Part shown: positions 52,101 through 59,518 of the stretch, one piece after another
How the letters are laid out: every line of letters starts with the position of its first letter
Position numbering within the stretch: position 1 is the first letter of the stretch
Assembly: GCA_934573735.1 (NCBI GenBank)
Contig: CAKTMC010000003.1
Coordinates: forward strand, 1 to 64,000
Origin: an uncultured Oscillospiraceae bacterium
GTDB taxonomy: Bacteria > Bacillota > Clostridia > Oscillospirales > Oscillospiraceae
DNA: 64,000 bases
Reading direction: 5' to 3'
Notes under the pieces: generated by a model
What the model was told of the DNA's origin: nothing
The model's input: the letters and a program-made list of their open reading frames with translations, nothing else
The model's database searches: none
Position numbers and translations under genes: made by a program

Positions 52101-53135
52101 GCAGATGCTCCTGCCCTCGGGCGGTACGCCGCGCTCCGCGTCCATGCGCAGTATGCGGCGCGGCGGAGCGAGACGCAGAAGCATGAAGTCGATAAGCCCC
52201 TTTATCAGCTCCGACAGCGGAAGCAGCAGCAAAAAGCCCGCAGCCGCACTCCCGACCCAAAATGCCGTCAGCAGCGCGGCGAAGAGCGTCAGGAGCACGT
52301 TTGCAGCGATATACGCCATGGAGCGCGCAGAGCTCGGCGCGGGAAAGAGATACTCGCCGACGTGCCGCCCCTCGGCGCGCGCACGCTTCAAAAGCCGGCG
52401 TGCATATATGTGCTCCTCGACCCCGGCGCGGCGGCTCAGCCGCTCGATGCGGCGCAGATACTCCCCGCGCGAGGCGCTGTCCATGCGTGAGAATATGCCG
52501 TCTGGCTCGGCGCGAAGAAGCTCCGCCGTCATGTCCGCGCCGTCAAGGAGCTCTTCGAGGTCAAGCACGGAAAACAGCCGCAGCGCCGTGAATATCCGCT
52601 CAAGAGCCGGGGCGAAGTCCTCGCTCTCGGCGGCAAACTCCATCGCCCGGCAGACCGAGGCCACGGCCTCGATGAGCGCGGCGCGCAGTGCGGCGGGAAA
52701 GAGATATAGCTCGGCTCGGCGCAGCACGGTGACGGACTGAAATCCGCGCAGAAATTCAAGGCAGCGCGACTCCGTGACCTCGCCCCGCCCGGAGCGGACA
52801 AGCGCGCGGCAAAGCTCAAGCATCACGGAGCCTTCCCCGGCCTGACGCAGCCGTCTTGCACGGCGCAGAGCCTCAAGCGCCGACGCGCCCTCGCGCTCGA
52901 TGATATAAAGGTTGTCGATTATCCATTCAAGGGCGGCGGGAACGGAGCTTTTGCCGCCGTATCTCCGCTCGATAAGCGCATGACAGCGGCGAATAAAGGC
53001 GATGCTTCGGCGCAGCGCGGCGGCCTCGTCACGCCCGGAGCGCTCCCCCTTGGGGCGCAGGAGCTTGGCGGACTGCGCCGCAAAGTCGAATAGCGCGTCG
53101 TCGGGAATGTAGAGCCCGGAATTGATGTTGTCCAT
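46113..53135 (-). CDS. Giant cyclic beta-glucan synthase-like protein (GT84-GH94)
   Basis: This 2340-residue membrane protein resembles NdvB/Cgs, which make cyclic beta-1,2-glucan. An N-terminal region and TM helices near 275-305 come first. A GT84 glycosyltransferase domain has TLDSDTQMYPGAA near 475, SHDALEG near 586 and RWVRGDWQ near 622, with further TM helices at 650-690 and 780-815. A glycoamylase-like domain has STVDSGNL near 940, and tandem GH94-type domains contain GDWNDGLDD near 2058 (catalytic Asp). Proteobacterial Cgs run to about 2800 residues. The ATG at 53135 follows GGAGG; the longer frame to 53324 lacks a site. Five copies of GTTTACATAA lie inside it. The product might be a cyclic glucan or another beta-glucan. 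Confidence 0.88.
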   Translation of the reverse strand: MDNINSGLYIPDDALFDFAAQSAKLLRPKGERSGRDEAAALRRSIAFIRRCHALIERRYGGKSSVPAALEWIIDNLYIIEREGASALEALRRARRLRQAGEGSVMLELCRALVRSGRGEVTESRCLEFLRGFQSVTVLRRAELYLFPAALRAALIEAVASVCRAMEFAAESEDFAPALERIFTALRLFSVLDLEELLDGADMTAELLRAEPDGIFSRMDSASRGEYLRRIERLSRRAGVEEHIYARRLLKRARAEGRHVGEYLFPAPSSARSMAYIAANVLLTLFAALLTAFWVGSAAAGFLLLLPLSELIKGLIDFMLLRLAPPRRILRMDAERGVPPEGRSICVVSALLTDAESAAATAAKLELLRLGSRREGDNLMFGLLADLPSADAASMPDDEAIISAARDIIEALNGKYGGGFYLFTREREFDGERWSAHERKRGALLELARLLLGRESRLHVTGERGRLAATKYIITLDSDTQMYPGAAGELIAAMLHPLNRAKIDPRRRVVVSGYGIIQPRITTELSSAAATDFALIFSGGGGSDPYAQVCGELYMDCFDCGGFSGKGIIDAHALLECTAALPEGQVLSHDALEGAFLRGGYMGDAEFVDAFPARPMSYYKRLHRWVRGDWQNAPWLFAAGRALRDIDRWRLFDSLRRSLTPPMTLLAIVLGFFLPGRGLAAAGWAALLALTSRLIISLSEWSRNQPRQRHARILSGVGGALVECFIRLWLLPFEAWVCLSAALTALWRMLVTGRGLMQWQTAAQSDREGAELYRYIIIMWPVLLLGAALMIFSPVIIGKSSGLMWLLSPAALAALALPAYRDEKLSAADREYIRERAAESWRYLHDYSTAEDNYLPPDNFQQQPPVGIAHRSSPTNIGFAMAAAVAACDMEIISRGEAAEYIGRVVGSLEKLPRCMGHFFNWYDTRTLLPLAPAFISTVDSGNLLAGLIACSIALRDWNMPELAERLCSLIEPMDFAPLYDARRGLFYICYDCAKERPAGGWYDLMASEAMLTSYIAVARGDVPIKHWRRLSRAQLQKDGYCGLASWTGTMFEYLMPELFLPLCRDSLLYESSKFCLYAQKRRRFAGKPWGMSESAYYSLDAALSYRYKAHGCAALALKRGQDADFVVSPYSSFLALLIEPDSAVKNLRRLERFGALGRMGFIEALDFTPGRCRRDEGERVRCYMAHHVGMSIIAAANAVCCGSMQRRFMSESAMAAYSLLIKERVPEDARVIRRDRSESPERPPRRGELCWQLRGEGGAESFTALSNGVYNLLYSSKNASRAVCGGVCVYDFPGIELSLRLGGEDISFASGDCFWELGEEHGRISLERGGIRLSAECFVAAGEFGEVRDYAICADRDMHGLLSLGFTPLLAPLSDYVNHPAFWRLGIHAECEGGALILRRCRRAALPEQWLCVAASEEMSFTADSGGGLGWLSHPELRAAHGLSLTAGQEKKLRLTLCLARSRQAALDGALRLLAAGELERGSMCSAAAALTGMSGEETGEAMAMLPDIIAPPLHEAAPRRELWRCGISGDLPLICCEGRAQEAESLLRRFCLLKSCGVEADLVYLSPEHGEYHQPLVRRIERMLSEYSLEALVGARGGVHFAPLDAMETISSRAAVFIARVRPERSPLPMPKLGAARVPGAVPESEYNGLSLRFKSLPGRCWQNILTNGSYGWIAADCGMGAMWYKNAREMRINRPAEDISAVGGTERLWLELNGRRISLFAANDGEDCVVEYSPGLARWEKNISGRGIVTTGFIPCGIDARVLIIEGAAGLALSWSLELCMGASDGSSVICRSENGIFTAENPESYYPGLVFRAAAGIAARIGSDFSPAGMCMTLNCPETLVLACGCCGAAELIELCKPANARRALSAVKSHWGTLLNRFTVSGAGAALDRYLSGWGAYQTIACRLEGRCSLYQSGGAIGFRDQLQDGVNLMLISPVYARERILDACRHQYIEGDVMHWWHPHPEGDKGVRSRCSDDLLWLVWALCEYVEASGDLGICDIEEYYVNSPLLAGAERDRYELPERSGQSASVIDHARSALERCISRGFGAHGLPLMGSGDWNDGLDDSGGESLWLGWFFAFCAEKLAALLDKLCKPGAERYRNYAGLVAEAANEGWNGQWYLRGYLADGSAMGGVERIDSIAQSWAALSGHADTERAKIAVESALCKLVDAEHGLIRLFSPPYSPDERYPGYISSYGEGFRENGGQYTHGAIWLAMSCYACDMPDAGRRLLEMLLPENLNPLRYQAEPFVLAADVYSAPGHEGEAGWSWYTGSAGWYLRAAAECMLGLRLRGGKLYIDPPENVPLCRVRWVDFQGTAHAIEYTGRGVLLDGKKYTGGAVG
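46634..49011 (-). repeat. Five copies of the 10-base motif GTTTACATAA within the glucan synthase gene
   Basis: Exact copies, all in the same orientation, lie at 46634-46643, 46850-46859, 47112-47121, 47555-47564 and 49002-49011. On the coding strand they read TTATGTAAAC, as Leu-Cys-Lys in three copies and Tyr-Val-Asn in two, that is, in two different frames. The codons used are rare in this GC-rich gene. Confidence 0.7.
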
Positions 53136-53427
53136 GTAAATCCTCCGAATATGCTGGGCAGCGCCCATATACATAGCATTTTTCCCGATGCGCGCGGCAA
53201 TATACAAATTTAAGCTGATTTGGGCGCGGTTTTGGATAAACTGGTTGCAAGCCGGGCGCAGCCCTGCTTGCAATAGGGCGCTGGATTTAAGTCTCCCGCG
53301 CCGATTTCGGCATAGCCTCATCAAAAATAATATCCCCCCCGGGGGCTTGTGCGGGGCAAAAATGCTGTTTTATAATATCACTATATTTTAGTCATATTTA
53401 ACTCTATCTTACCCCACGGAGGCTGCT

Positions 53428-54183
53428 ATGGCGGAGCTTATGACATCCATCGGTCAGTATTGGACACGGCGCGCGCCCTCCTATACCGACGTTATCAACA
53501 AAAACCTCTCCGACGGCTGGGATCAGGTCTGGGCGGAGGAGCTAATCTCGCATTTCCCGGCGCATGACGGTGCGCTTCGTGTGCTGGATATCGGCACGGG
53601 ACCGGGCTTTTACGCTATCATCCTTGCCCGCCGCGGCTACAGCGTAACCGCGATCGACTACTCCGAGGGTATGCTCAGCGAGGCGATGCACAACGCGGGC
53701 GAGCTTGCCGACAGCATAGAGTTTCTGCACATGGACGCGCAGAAGCTTGAATTTGCCGACGACAGCTTTGACGTTATCGTGACGCGAAACCTCACATGGA
53801 ATCTGCCCTCGCCCATCCGCGCCTACGAGGAGTGGAGGCGCGTGCTGCGCCCCGGCGGTGTGCTGCTCAACTTTGACGCGAACTGGTACGCCTATCTCTT
53901 CGACGATGAAAAGCAGCTTGAATACGAGCGTGACCGGGAGAACACAAGGCTTGCGGGCGTTGAGGATCACGAGTCCTACGCCGAAAGCGACGTAATGGAG
54001 GCTATCTCCCGGCATCTTCCCATGGGACGCGCTCTGCGCCCGCAGTGGGATATCCTGACGCTCAAGACCCTCGGCTTCGGCTCCGTCAGCGCCGATACCA
54101 CGGTGGGCAGCCGAGTCTGGAACCCTGAGGAGAAGCTGAATTATGCCTCAACTCCCGGATTTATGATTTGTGCGGTCAAGTAA
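53428..54183 (+). CDS. Class I SAM-dependent methyltransferase, paralogue 1
   Basis: This 251-residue Methyltransf_11-type enzyme has the SAM-binding motif LDIGTGPGFYA (about residues 53-63), acidic motif II TAIDYSEGML and the post-motif VTRNLTWNLP. EWRRVLRPGGVLLNFDAN follows. It shares these last two blocks almost exactly with the enzyme encoded at 60449. GGAGG precedes the ATG. It is the first gene of a rightward set, 23 bases before a binding-protein gene. The substrate is unknown; the neighbours suggest a small molecule taken up or made for metal or peptide transport. Confidence 0.9.
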   Translation: MAELMTSIGQYWTRRAPSYTDVINKNLSDGWDQVWAEELISHFPAHDGALRVLDIGTGPGFYAIILARRGYSVTAIDYSEGMLSEAMHNAGELADSIEFLHMDAQKLEFADDSFDVIVTRNLTWNLPSPIRAYEEWRRVLRPGGVLLNFDANWYAYLFDDEKQLEYERDRENTRLAGVEDHESYAESDVMEAISRHLPMGRALRPQWDILTLKTLGFGSVSADTTVGSRVWNPEEKLNYASTPGFMICAVK

Positions 54184-54206
54184 CTAAATATAAACGGAGG
54201 TATCCC

Positions 54207-55775
54207 ATGAAAAAAACAAGATTTCTTGCGGCCATTCTCGCAATGCTGATGATGCTCAGCCTTGCCGCCTGCGGTGCAGGCAGCAATAGCCCCGCCCCAG
54301 CGGAAAGCTCCGGCACGACTGCCGGCACTCCCGCTCCGGCAGAGCCCAAGATACTAAAGCTCGCCATGAACTTTGCCTACCCCAGCATAGACTCGCACAA
54401 GGAATACTACGGCTGGTACAGCTCAAACTACGGCATTTCCGAGACGCTTTTCCGTATGGCGGACGACAGCTCCGTGCAGCCGCTGCTGGCTGAGAAGGCG
54501 GAGACGAGCGAGGACGGTCTTAGCTGGACCATCACGCTCAAGGAGGGCGTATGCTTCTCAAACGGCAATCCCCTGACGGCGGAGATGGCGGTGCGCAATC
54601 TGGAGCGCATAGCCGAGGTCAATACCCGCTTTGCCTACCTCGCCGATTATGCAATGAGCGTGCTTGACGAGAAGAGCTTTGTCATCACCACAAGCGACGT
54701 ATATCCCACCATGCTCAACGACCTTGCGGGCGCTGAGCTTGCGATGCTCGACCTCGACAATACGACCGATTTCGACAAGGCCCCCATTGCGACCGGTCCC
54801 TTCGTAGTCAAGTCCTTTGAGCCCGAGGGCACGGTTGAGGTCGTGAGAAACGACAACTACTGGGGCGGCGAGGTCAAGCTCGACGGCGCTGTTTTCTACT
54901 ATATGCAGGACGATGAGACTAAGCTCCTTGCCATGCAAAACGGCGAGATAGACGGCTACACCAGCGTAACCGCCGCCGCAAAGGAGATATACCGGGCAGA
55001 GCCCGACTCCTACAAGCTTACCGAGATACCCGCAACGAGACTTCAGTTTTATATCCTCAACGAGGAGCGCATGGACTCCGCAGTCCGCGCCGCAGTAAAC
55101 CTCGCGGTGGACTGTGAACGCATAGCCGAGTACCTCGGCGGTACGGTCACGGCGGCAGTGGGTCCCTTCGGCAGCTCCACGGCATACGGCAAGGTCACAA
55201 AGCCTGCGCCCGATGTAGAAAAGGCAAGGGCGGCGCTTGAGGCCGGCGGCTATGTCCTCAACTCCGACGGCATCTACGAGAAGGACGGCAAGGCCTTGAG
55301 CCTCAATATCTGCTACTACGCATCCCGCTCTCTGGACAGCATCGCCCTGCTCATGCAGGAGCAGCTCAAGGCGGCAGGCATCGGCGCGACGCTGACCTGC
55401 GAGGAGGACCCGGACGCGACCTATATTGCGACGCATGATTTTGACATCGGTCTTTACTGCATGATCGCCGACAAAAACGGCGACCCCTATTACTTTATCA
55501 ACAGCACCCTCCGTGACGGAGCGTATTATGACGTCGGCGGCTTTGACAATGACGAGTGCGAGGCGATGATAGCAAAGCTCAAGTACGAGACTGACCCCGC
55601 CGTCCGCGCAGAGCTTGCAAACAAGATAATTCAGATAGCCATTGACGACAACGCCTTCGGCTATGTCGGACTTTTCAATAAGACCACCGTTTCCCGCCCC
55701 GAGGTCAGCGGGATATCCGAAAACTGCCCCTTTGACTTCTATATGATAAACGCCGATACCGATATAACCATGTAA
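54207..55775 (+). CDS. Nickel/peptide-type ABC transporter substrate-binding lipoprotein
   Basis: This 522-residue SBP_bac_5 family protein has a lipoprotein signal (lipobox LAACG near residue 22) and a Ser/Pro/Ala linker, then the family fold (ETLFRMADDSSVQPLLAEKA, WTITLKEGVCFSNGNPLTAE in separate blocks; GTGPFVVKSF-like ATGPFVVKSFEPEG). It binds oligopeptides, nickel or metal-chelator complexes outside the membrane. The ATG at 54207 follows CGGAGG. A stem-loop and a MITE separate it from the permease genes. Binding specificity cannot be read from the sequence. Confidence 0.9.
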   Translation: MKKTRFLAAILAMLMMLSLAACGAGSNSPAPAESSGTTAGTPAPAEPKILKLAMNFAYPSIDSHKEYYGWYSSNYGISETLFRMADDSSVQPLLAEKAETSEDGLSWTITLKEGVCFSNGNPLTAEMAVRNLERIAEVNTRFAYLADYAMSVLDEKSFVITTSDVYPTMLNDLAGAELAMLDLDNTTDFDKAPIATGPFVVKSFEPEGTVEVVRNDNYWGGEVKLDGAVFYYMQDDETKLLAMQNGEIDGYTSVTAAAKEIYRAEPDSYKLTEIPATRLQFYILNEERMDSAVRAAVNLAVDCERIAEYLGGTVTAAVGPFGSSTAYGKVTKPAPDVEKARAALEAGGYVLNSDGIYEKDGKALSLNICYYASRSLDSIALLMQEQLKAAGIGATLTCEEDPDATYIATHDFDIGLYCMIADKNGDPYYFINSTLRDGAYYDVGGFDNDECEAMIAKLKYETDPAVRAELANKIIQIAIDDNAFGYVGLFNKTTVSRPEVSGISENCPFDFYMINADTDITM

Positions 55776-55791
55776 TAGCTTTTTATACTTG

Positions 55792-55817
55792 TCCTCAAGC
55801 CCGCAAGGGCTTGAGGA
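55792..55817 (+). promoter_or_regulatory. Intercistronic stem-loop after the binding-protein gene
   Basis: TCCTCAAGCCC (55792-55802) pairs perfectly with GGGCTTGAGGA (55807-55817) around GCAA. There is no T run. Such stems commonly protect binding-protein mRNA or cause partial termination, giving excess binding protein over permease. A second perfect 8-base-pair stem (GGACGCCG/CGGCGTCC) lies at 55885-55908. Confidence 0.6.
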
Positions 55818-55914
55818 GCTTGCACTCGGCTTATCCGGTGTATCGACCGGTCATCTAAGCGATTTTTCCGCTGCTTACTCTAAAGGACGCCGCGCAAAGC
55901 CGGCGTCCTTCCGG

Positions 55915-56202
55915 TATAATACCATCGCTTGATAAGGGCAGACACGCCTGACAGCGCGCCTTTTCGGCGCTTTTTACCCTTTTCGCCTTGGCGGGCGCCA
56001 GCCCGCCTGCATCTCAAAAAGCAAAAATCACTCGAAAATCCATCGCTGTCAGGTGCGAAGCAGTTTTGCCGGAGCGGAAATGTGTTCAGACGAGAAAAGA
56101 CCCGCAGGGAATACTGCCGTATTGTCAAGGGGCTTGACGAAGTATGAGCGCATTTTCGCCTGTCAAAACCGCGTTTGCCCTTGTCAAGCGATGGTAATAT
56201 AA
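55915..56202. mobile_element. MITE-like element with long terminal inverted repeats
   Basis: The ends carry ACCATCGCTTGATAAGGGCA (from 55921) and its inverted near-copy ending at 56195 (differing at one or two positions), with similarity continuing to about 26-28 bases. Both ends are flanked by TATA-like sequence, as for Tc1/mariner-IS630 type insertions at TA. The 280-base interior has no ORF of note and contains further short palindromes. It appears to have inserted between the binding-protein and permease genes. Confidence 0.72.
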
Positions 56203-56237
56203 CATAATTGTTCTGTTGTTTTGAAAACGGTGATGTT

Positions 56238-57167
56238 TTGAACAAGTATATTCTAAAGCGGCTTGCTCAGCTTTGCGTCATACTCTTGGGACTGAGCTTT
56301 CTGACCTTTCTACTCATGTATATAACGCCCGGGGACGCGGCGCAGAAAAAGCTCACCTCGCAGGGCATAGTCGTCACGCAGGAGGTGCTTGAGAGCGAGC
56401 GCGAGGCGATGGGGCTGAACCGTCCCTTCGCCGTGCAGTATGCCGAATGGCTCGGACGAGCCGTGCGCGGCGATCTGGGCTTGTCGTTTAAGGACTCCAT
56501 GCCCGTGAGCGGGAAGCTGCATAAGGCGATGGGCTATACCTTTATTCTGTCCGCATCGAGCCTTGCTTTCTCGCTTCTTGTCTCGCTGCCGCTTGCGCTG
56601 CTCTCCGCAGTCAGGAAAAACGGGATATTTGACCATATTGTCAGGTTTATATGCTTTATCGGCAATTCTCTGCCGAATTTCCTGATTTCCGTTCTGCTCA
56701 TGTACTTCTTCTGCATCCGGGTCAAGCTCCTGCCCGTGCTCGCCGGGAGAAGCCTAAAGGGGCTGCTGCTTCCGTGCCTTGCGCTGTCCATTCCGATGTG
56801 CTCCCGCTTTGTGCGGCAGTTTCGCGCGCAGATATTGGAGGAGCTGGGGAGGGAATATGTGCTTGCGGCAAGGGTTCGCGGCACAAAATCGCGCTATATC
56901 CTCTGGGGGGACGTGCTGCATAACGCTCTGCCCTCGATAATGACTATAGTTGCCCTCTCCGTGGGCACGCTCCTCGGCGGCAGCGTCGTCATCGAGACGA
57001 TATTCCGCTGGCCGGGGCTGGGTTCGCTGGTCATGGACTCCATCACCGCGCACGATTACCCGGTGATACAGGGCTTTGTGCTGTTTATCTCGACGGTCTA
57101 TGTGCTGATAAATCTCCTTACGGACATACTCTACAGCCTCATAGATCCCAGAGTCAGGGAGGAGTGA
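56238..57167 (+). CDS. ABC importer permease, NikB/DppB-like
   Basis: This 309-residue permease has six membrane helices; the N-terminus MNKYILKRLAQLCVILLG-type region and LFKQLTPGD-like LLMYITPGDAA are typical of DppB/NikB. The EAA loop is REYVLAARVRGTKSRYILWG near residue 205. The likely start is the TTG at 56238, giving LNKYILKRL at the expected position; the upstream reading is part of the MITE boundary. The ribosome site is weak (GGTGAT), which with the MITE suggests reduced or re-promoted expression. It pairs with the next permease. Confidence 0.88.
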   Translation: MNKYILKRLAQLCVILLGLSFLTFLLMYITPGDAAQKKLTSQGIVVTQEVLESEREAMGLNRPFAVQYAEWLGRAVRGDLGLSFKDSMPVSGKLHKAMGYTFILSASSLAFSLLVSLPLALLSAVRKNGIFDHIVRFICFIGNSLPNFLISVLLMYFFCIRVKLLPVLAGRSLKGLLLPCLALSIPMCSRFVRQFRAQILEELGREYVLAARVRGTKSRYILWGDVLHNALPSIMTIVALSVGTLLGGSVVIETIFRWPGLGSLVMDSITAHDYPVIQGFVLFISTVYVLINLLTDILYSLIDPRVREE

Positions 57168-57171
57168 GCGC

Positions 57172-57990
57172 ATGAGCAAAAAGAAAAACAGAGCGCGCCT
57201 TATCGTCTTTTTAGTCCTTGCCCTGCTGCTTACCGTTTTTAGCCTTGCGGCACCCCTGCTCGTCCCGAACGACCCGACCGTGACGAGCGCCGCCCATATG
57301 AACGAGGGACCGAGTGCCCGGTTTCCCCTGGGCACCGATCGCTACGGGCGCTGCGTCTGCTCCCGCGTGATGATGGGAGCGCGTACCTCGATATTCTCCG
57401 CCGTCTGCATCGTCGCCGTGACCTTTGTGCTCGGCAGTCTCCTCGGTATGCTTGCAGGCTATTGCGGCGGTGTGCTCGATACGATAATAATGCGCCTTGC
57501 CGATATCTTCCTTGCCTTTCCGCAGATGGTGCTTGCCATCGCCGTTGCGGGCATACTCGGCGGCGGTATGCTCAATGCCATGATAGCAATGGGTGTCTCC
57601 GCATGGACGCTCTACGCCCGCCTTGCAAGGTCACAGGTCCTGGCGCTGAAAAACGAGGCCTACGTCTCCGCGGCGCGGCTGAGCGGCTGCCGTGGCTTTA
57701 CCGTGATGTTCAAGTATCTGCTTCCCAATATGCTGGGGCCGCTTCTCGTCAACGCCGCCACACAGATAGGCACGGCGATGATAGGCGTGGCGGGGCTTTC
57801 GTTCCTCGGCATCGGCGTTATGGAGCCTCGCGCAGAGTGGGGAAGCATGATAAATCAGGCGCGCGCATATATCCAGCTAAACCCCTGGCCGGTGCTTGTC
57901 CCGGCGGCGGCTACCGTCGTCACCGTCATGGTGTTCAATCTCTTGGGTGACAGTGCGCGGGATTATCTTGATGTGGAGGCGCGCGGATGA
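57172..57990 (+). CDS. ABC importer permease, NikC/DppC-like
   Basis: This 272-residue permease has the DppC/NikC arrangement: N-terminal helix, a periplasmic-side stretch HMNEGPSARFPLGTDRYGR (the conserved LGTDxxGRD region), then five helices and the EAA loop EAYVSAARLSGCRGFTVM. It follows the first permease by four bases and overlaps the ATPase gene by four bases (ATGA). GGAGTGAG supplies the ribosome site. Confidence 0.92.
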   Translation: MSKKKNRARLIVFLVLALLLTVFSLAAPLLVPNDPTVTSAAHMNEGPSARFPLGTDRYGRCVCSRVMMGARTSIFSAVCIVAVTFVLGSLLGMLAGYCGGVLDTIIMRLADIFLAFPQMVLAIAVAGILGGGMLNAMIAMGVSAWTLYARLARSQVLALKNEAYVSAARLSGCRGFTVMFKYLLPNMLGPLLVNAATQIGTAMIGVAGLSFLGIGVMEPRAEWGSMINQARAYIQLNPWPVLVPAAATVVTVMVFNLLGDSARDYLDVEARG

Positions 57991-58775
57991 ATAACAAGGA
58001 AGCTTTATCCCTACGGTCCTTCAGCGCCGGCTACGGCGGGGAGGATGTGATATCCGATATAAGCCTTGAGCTGTATCACGGTGAGATATTGTGCATAGTC
58101 GGAGAGAGTGGCAGCGGCAAGAGCACGCTCCTGCGCGCCCTCGTCGGCGTTGATACCGCGATAAAGCCCACCGGCGGTGAGCTTTATCTTGAGAGTGAGC
58201 GCATAGACTGCCTGCCGGATAAGGCGCGGCGTGAGCTTTGCTGCTCCGCCCTCGGCATGATTTTTCAAAATCCCGCAGCATCCTTTAACCCGATAAGAAG
58301 CTATAAAAAGCAGTTTGCCGCAGCGCTCAAAAGCCACGGCAAATATAATGCCGAGACTTTTTCCGCCTCAGCCGCCGAGATGTTCGGCCGTCTCGGACTT
58401 TCGGACGCGGAGAAGCTGCTCGCGTGCCGCCCGTACGAGATGAGCGGCGGCATGAATCAGCGCATAGCGATAGCCCTTGCGCTATTACTGGAGCAGAGAA
58501 TCCTCCTTGCCGACGAGCCTACCAGCGCTCTTGACGCAAGCACTCAGCTTCAGGTCGCGCAGGAGCTTAAAAAACTCCGCCATGAGGGGAGCTGCTCACA
58601 GATAATCGTGACGCATAATCTCGCCCTTGCGCAGTTTCTCGCCGACCGCATAGCCGTCATATACAATGGGCGCATCGTCGAGTGCGGCAGCGCCGAGCGC
58701 GTTCTCCATGCGCCGGAGCACGAATATACAAGCTCACTCATCGAGGCCGTGCCCAGACTGCGAGGCGAAGCATGA
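57987..58775 (+). CDS. ABC importer ATPase, NikD/DppD-like
   Basis: This 262-residue ATPase has Walker A GESGSGKST near residue 39, Q-loop MIFQNPAASFNPI, signature MSGGMNQR near 152 (LSGGQ replaced by MSGGM, common in NikD/DppD), Walker B ILLADEPTSALD and H-loop VTHNLAL. The C-terminal extension is shorter than in full DppD. It heterodimerises with the next ATPase to drive import. Confidence 0.92.
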   Translation: MNNKEALSLRSFSAGYGGEDVISDISLELYHGEILCIVGESGSGKSTLLRALVGVDTAIKPTGGELYLESERIDCLPDKARRELCCSALGMIFQNPAASFNPIRSYKKQFAAALKSHGKYNAETFSASAAEMFGRLGLSDAEKLLACRPYEMSGGMNQRIAIALALLLEQRILLADEPTSALDASTQLQVAQELKKLRHEGSCSQIIVTHNLALAQFLADRIAVIYNGRIVECGSAERVLHAPEHEYTSSLIEAVPRLRGEA

Positions 58776-59518
58776 GCATATTGGAAGCAAAAAATATAAA
58801 TAAGCGCTATTCCTCACAAGGCCGCAGCATAGAGGCGCTGCATGACGTCTCGCTCAGTCTTGAGGAAGGGGAGCTTTTGGGCATCGTCGGCGAGAGCGGG
58901 AGCGGAAAAAGCACGCTTCTTCGCATCATAAGCGGGCTTGAGGCGCCGGACTCGGGGAGTATTTTCTGCCGTGGCGCAGAGCTCGGCGCAAGGCGCAGCC
59001 GCAGTGAGCTTCGCCTGATGCAGATGATATTTCAGGACGCTTCAGCCTCGTTCCAGCCGCGCCGGCGCATATGCGGCTCGATACGCGACAGCGTGAAGAG
59101 CCTGCTCGGTCACGCCGGGAACGTTGATATAAACGCGCTAAGTGCCCTTGTCGGGCTTGACGGTGAGCTTGCCTCGCGCTATCCGGGTGAGCTCAGCGGC
59201 GGTCAGTGCCAGCGCTTTGCCATTGCACGCGCCGTCGCCGTAAGACCGCAGATACTTCTGTGCGACGAGATAACAAGCGCGCTCGACGTGTCAACGCAGG
59301 CGCAGGTGCTGAGGCTGATTAAAGATATATGCTCGCAGCGGAATATGTCGGTGCTGTTCGTATCGCACGACCTTGCCGTTGTCAGTGAGCTCTGCTCCCG
59401 CGTCATCGTCATGAAGGACGGAGAAATCGTTGAGAGCGGCAAATGCGCCGATATAATCTCAAGCCCACGGCATGACTATACCAAGGCGCTGCTGAGCTCT
59501 GTGATGGAGATAAAATAA
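58772..59518 (+). CDS. ABC importer ATPase, NikE/DppF-like
   Basis: This 248-residue ATPase has Walker A GESGSGKST near residue 40, MIFQDASASFQPRR, signature LSGGQCQR near 141, Walker B ILLCDEITSALD and H-loop VSHDLAV. The ATG at 58772 overlaps the preceding stop (ATGA); an earlier in-frame start at 58682 is inside the other gene. The stop overlaps the deacylase start by one base, so all five transport/deacylase genes are translationally linked. Confidence 0.92.
   Translation: MSILEAKNINKRYSSQGRSIEALHDVSLSLEEGELLGIVGESGSGKSTLLRIISGLEAPDSGSIFCRGAELGARRSRSELRLMQMIFQDASASFQPRRRICGSIRDSVKSLLGHAGNVDINALSALVGLDGELASRYPGELSGGQCQRFAIARAVAVRPQILLCDEITSALDVSTQAQVLRLIKDICSQRNMSVLFVSHDLAVVSELCSRVIVMKDGEIVESGKCADIISSPRHDYTKALLSSVMEIK

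Larger units (their letters stand above)
55776..56237 (+). other. Intercistronic region with two stem-loops and a MITE
   Basis: These 462 bases lie inside the importer operon. They contain stem-loops at 55792-55817 and 55885-55908, then the MITE at about 55915-56202. No gene is supported. Confidence 0.7.

Noticed and set aside
51955..52740. Long plus-strand open frame (261 residues) and several others opposite the glucan synthase gene
   Set aside because: They are Ser/Arg- and Ala-rich antisense shadows of a high-GC coding gene with clear family motifs on the minus strand.
55792..55908. Stem-loops after the binding-protein gene considered as full terminators
   Set aside because: Neither stem is followed by a T run; they fit intercistronic stabilising stems better.
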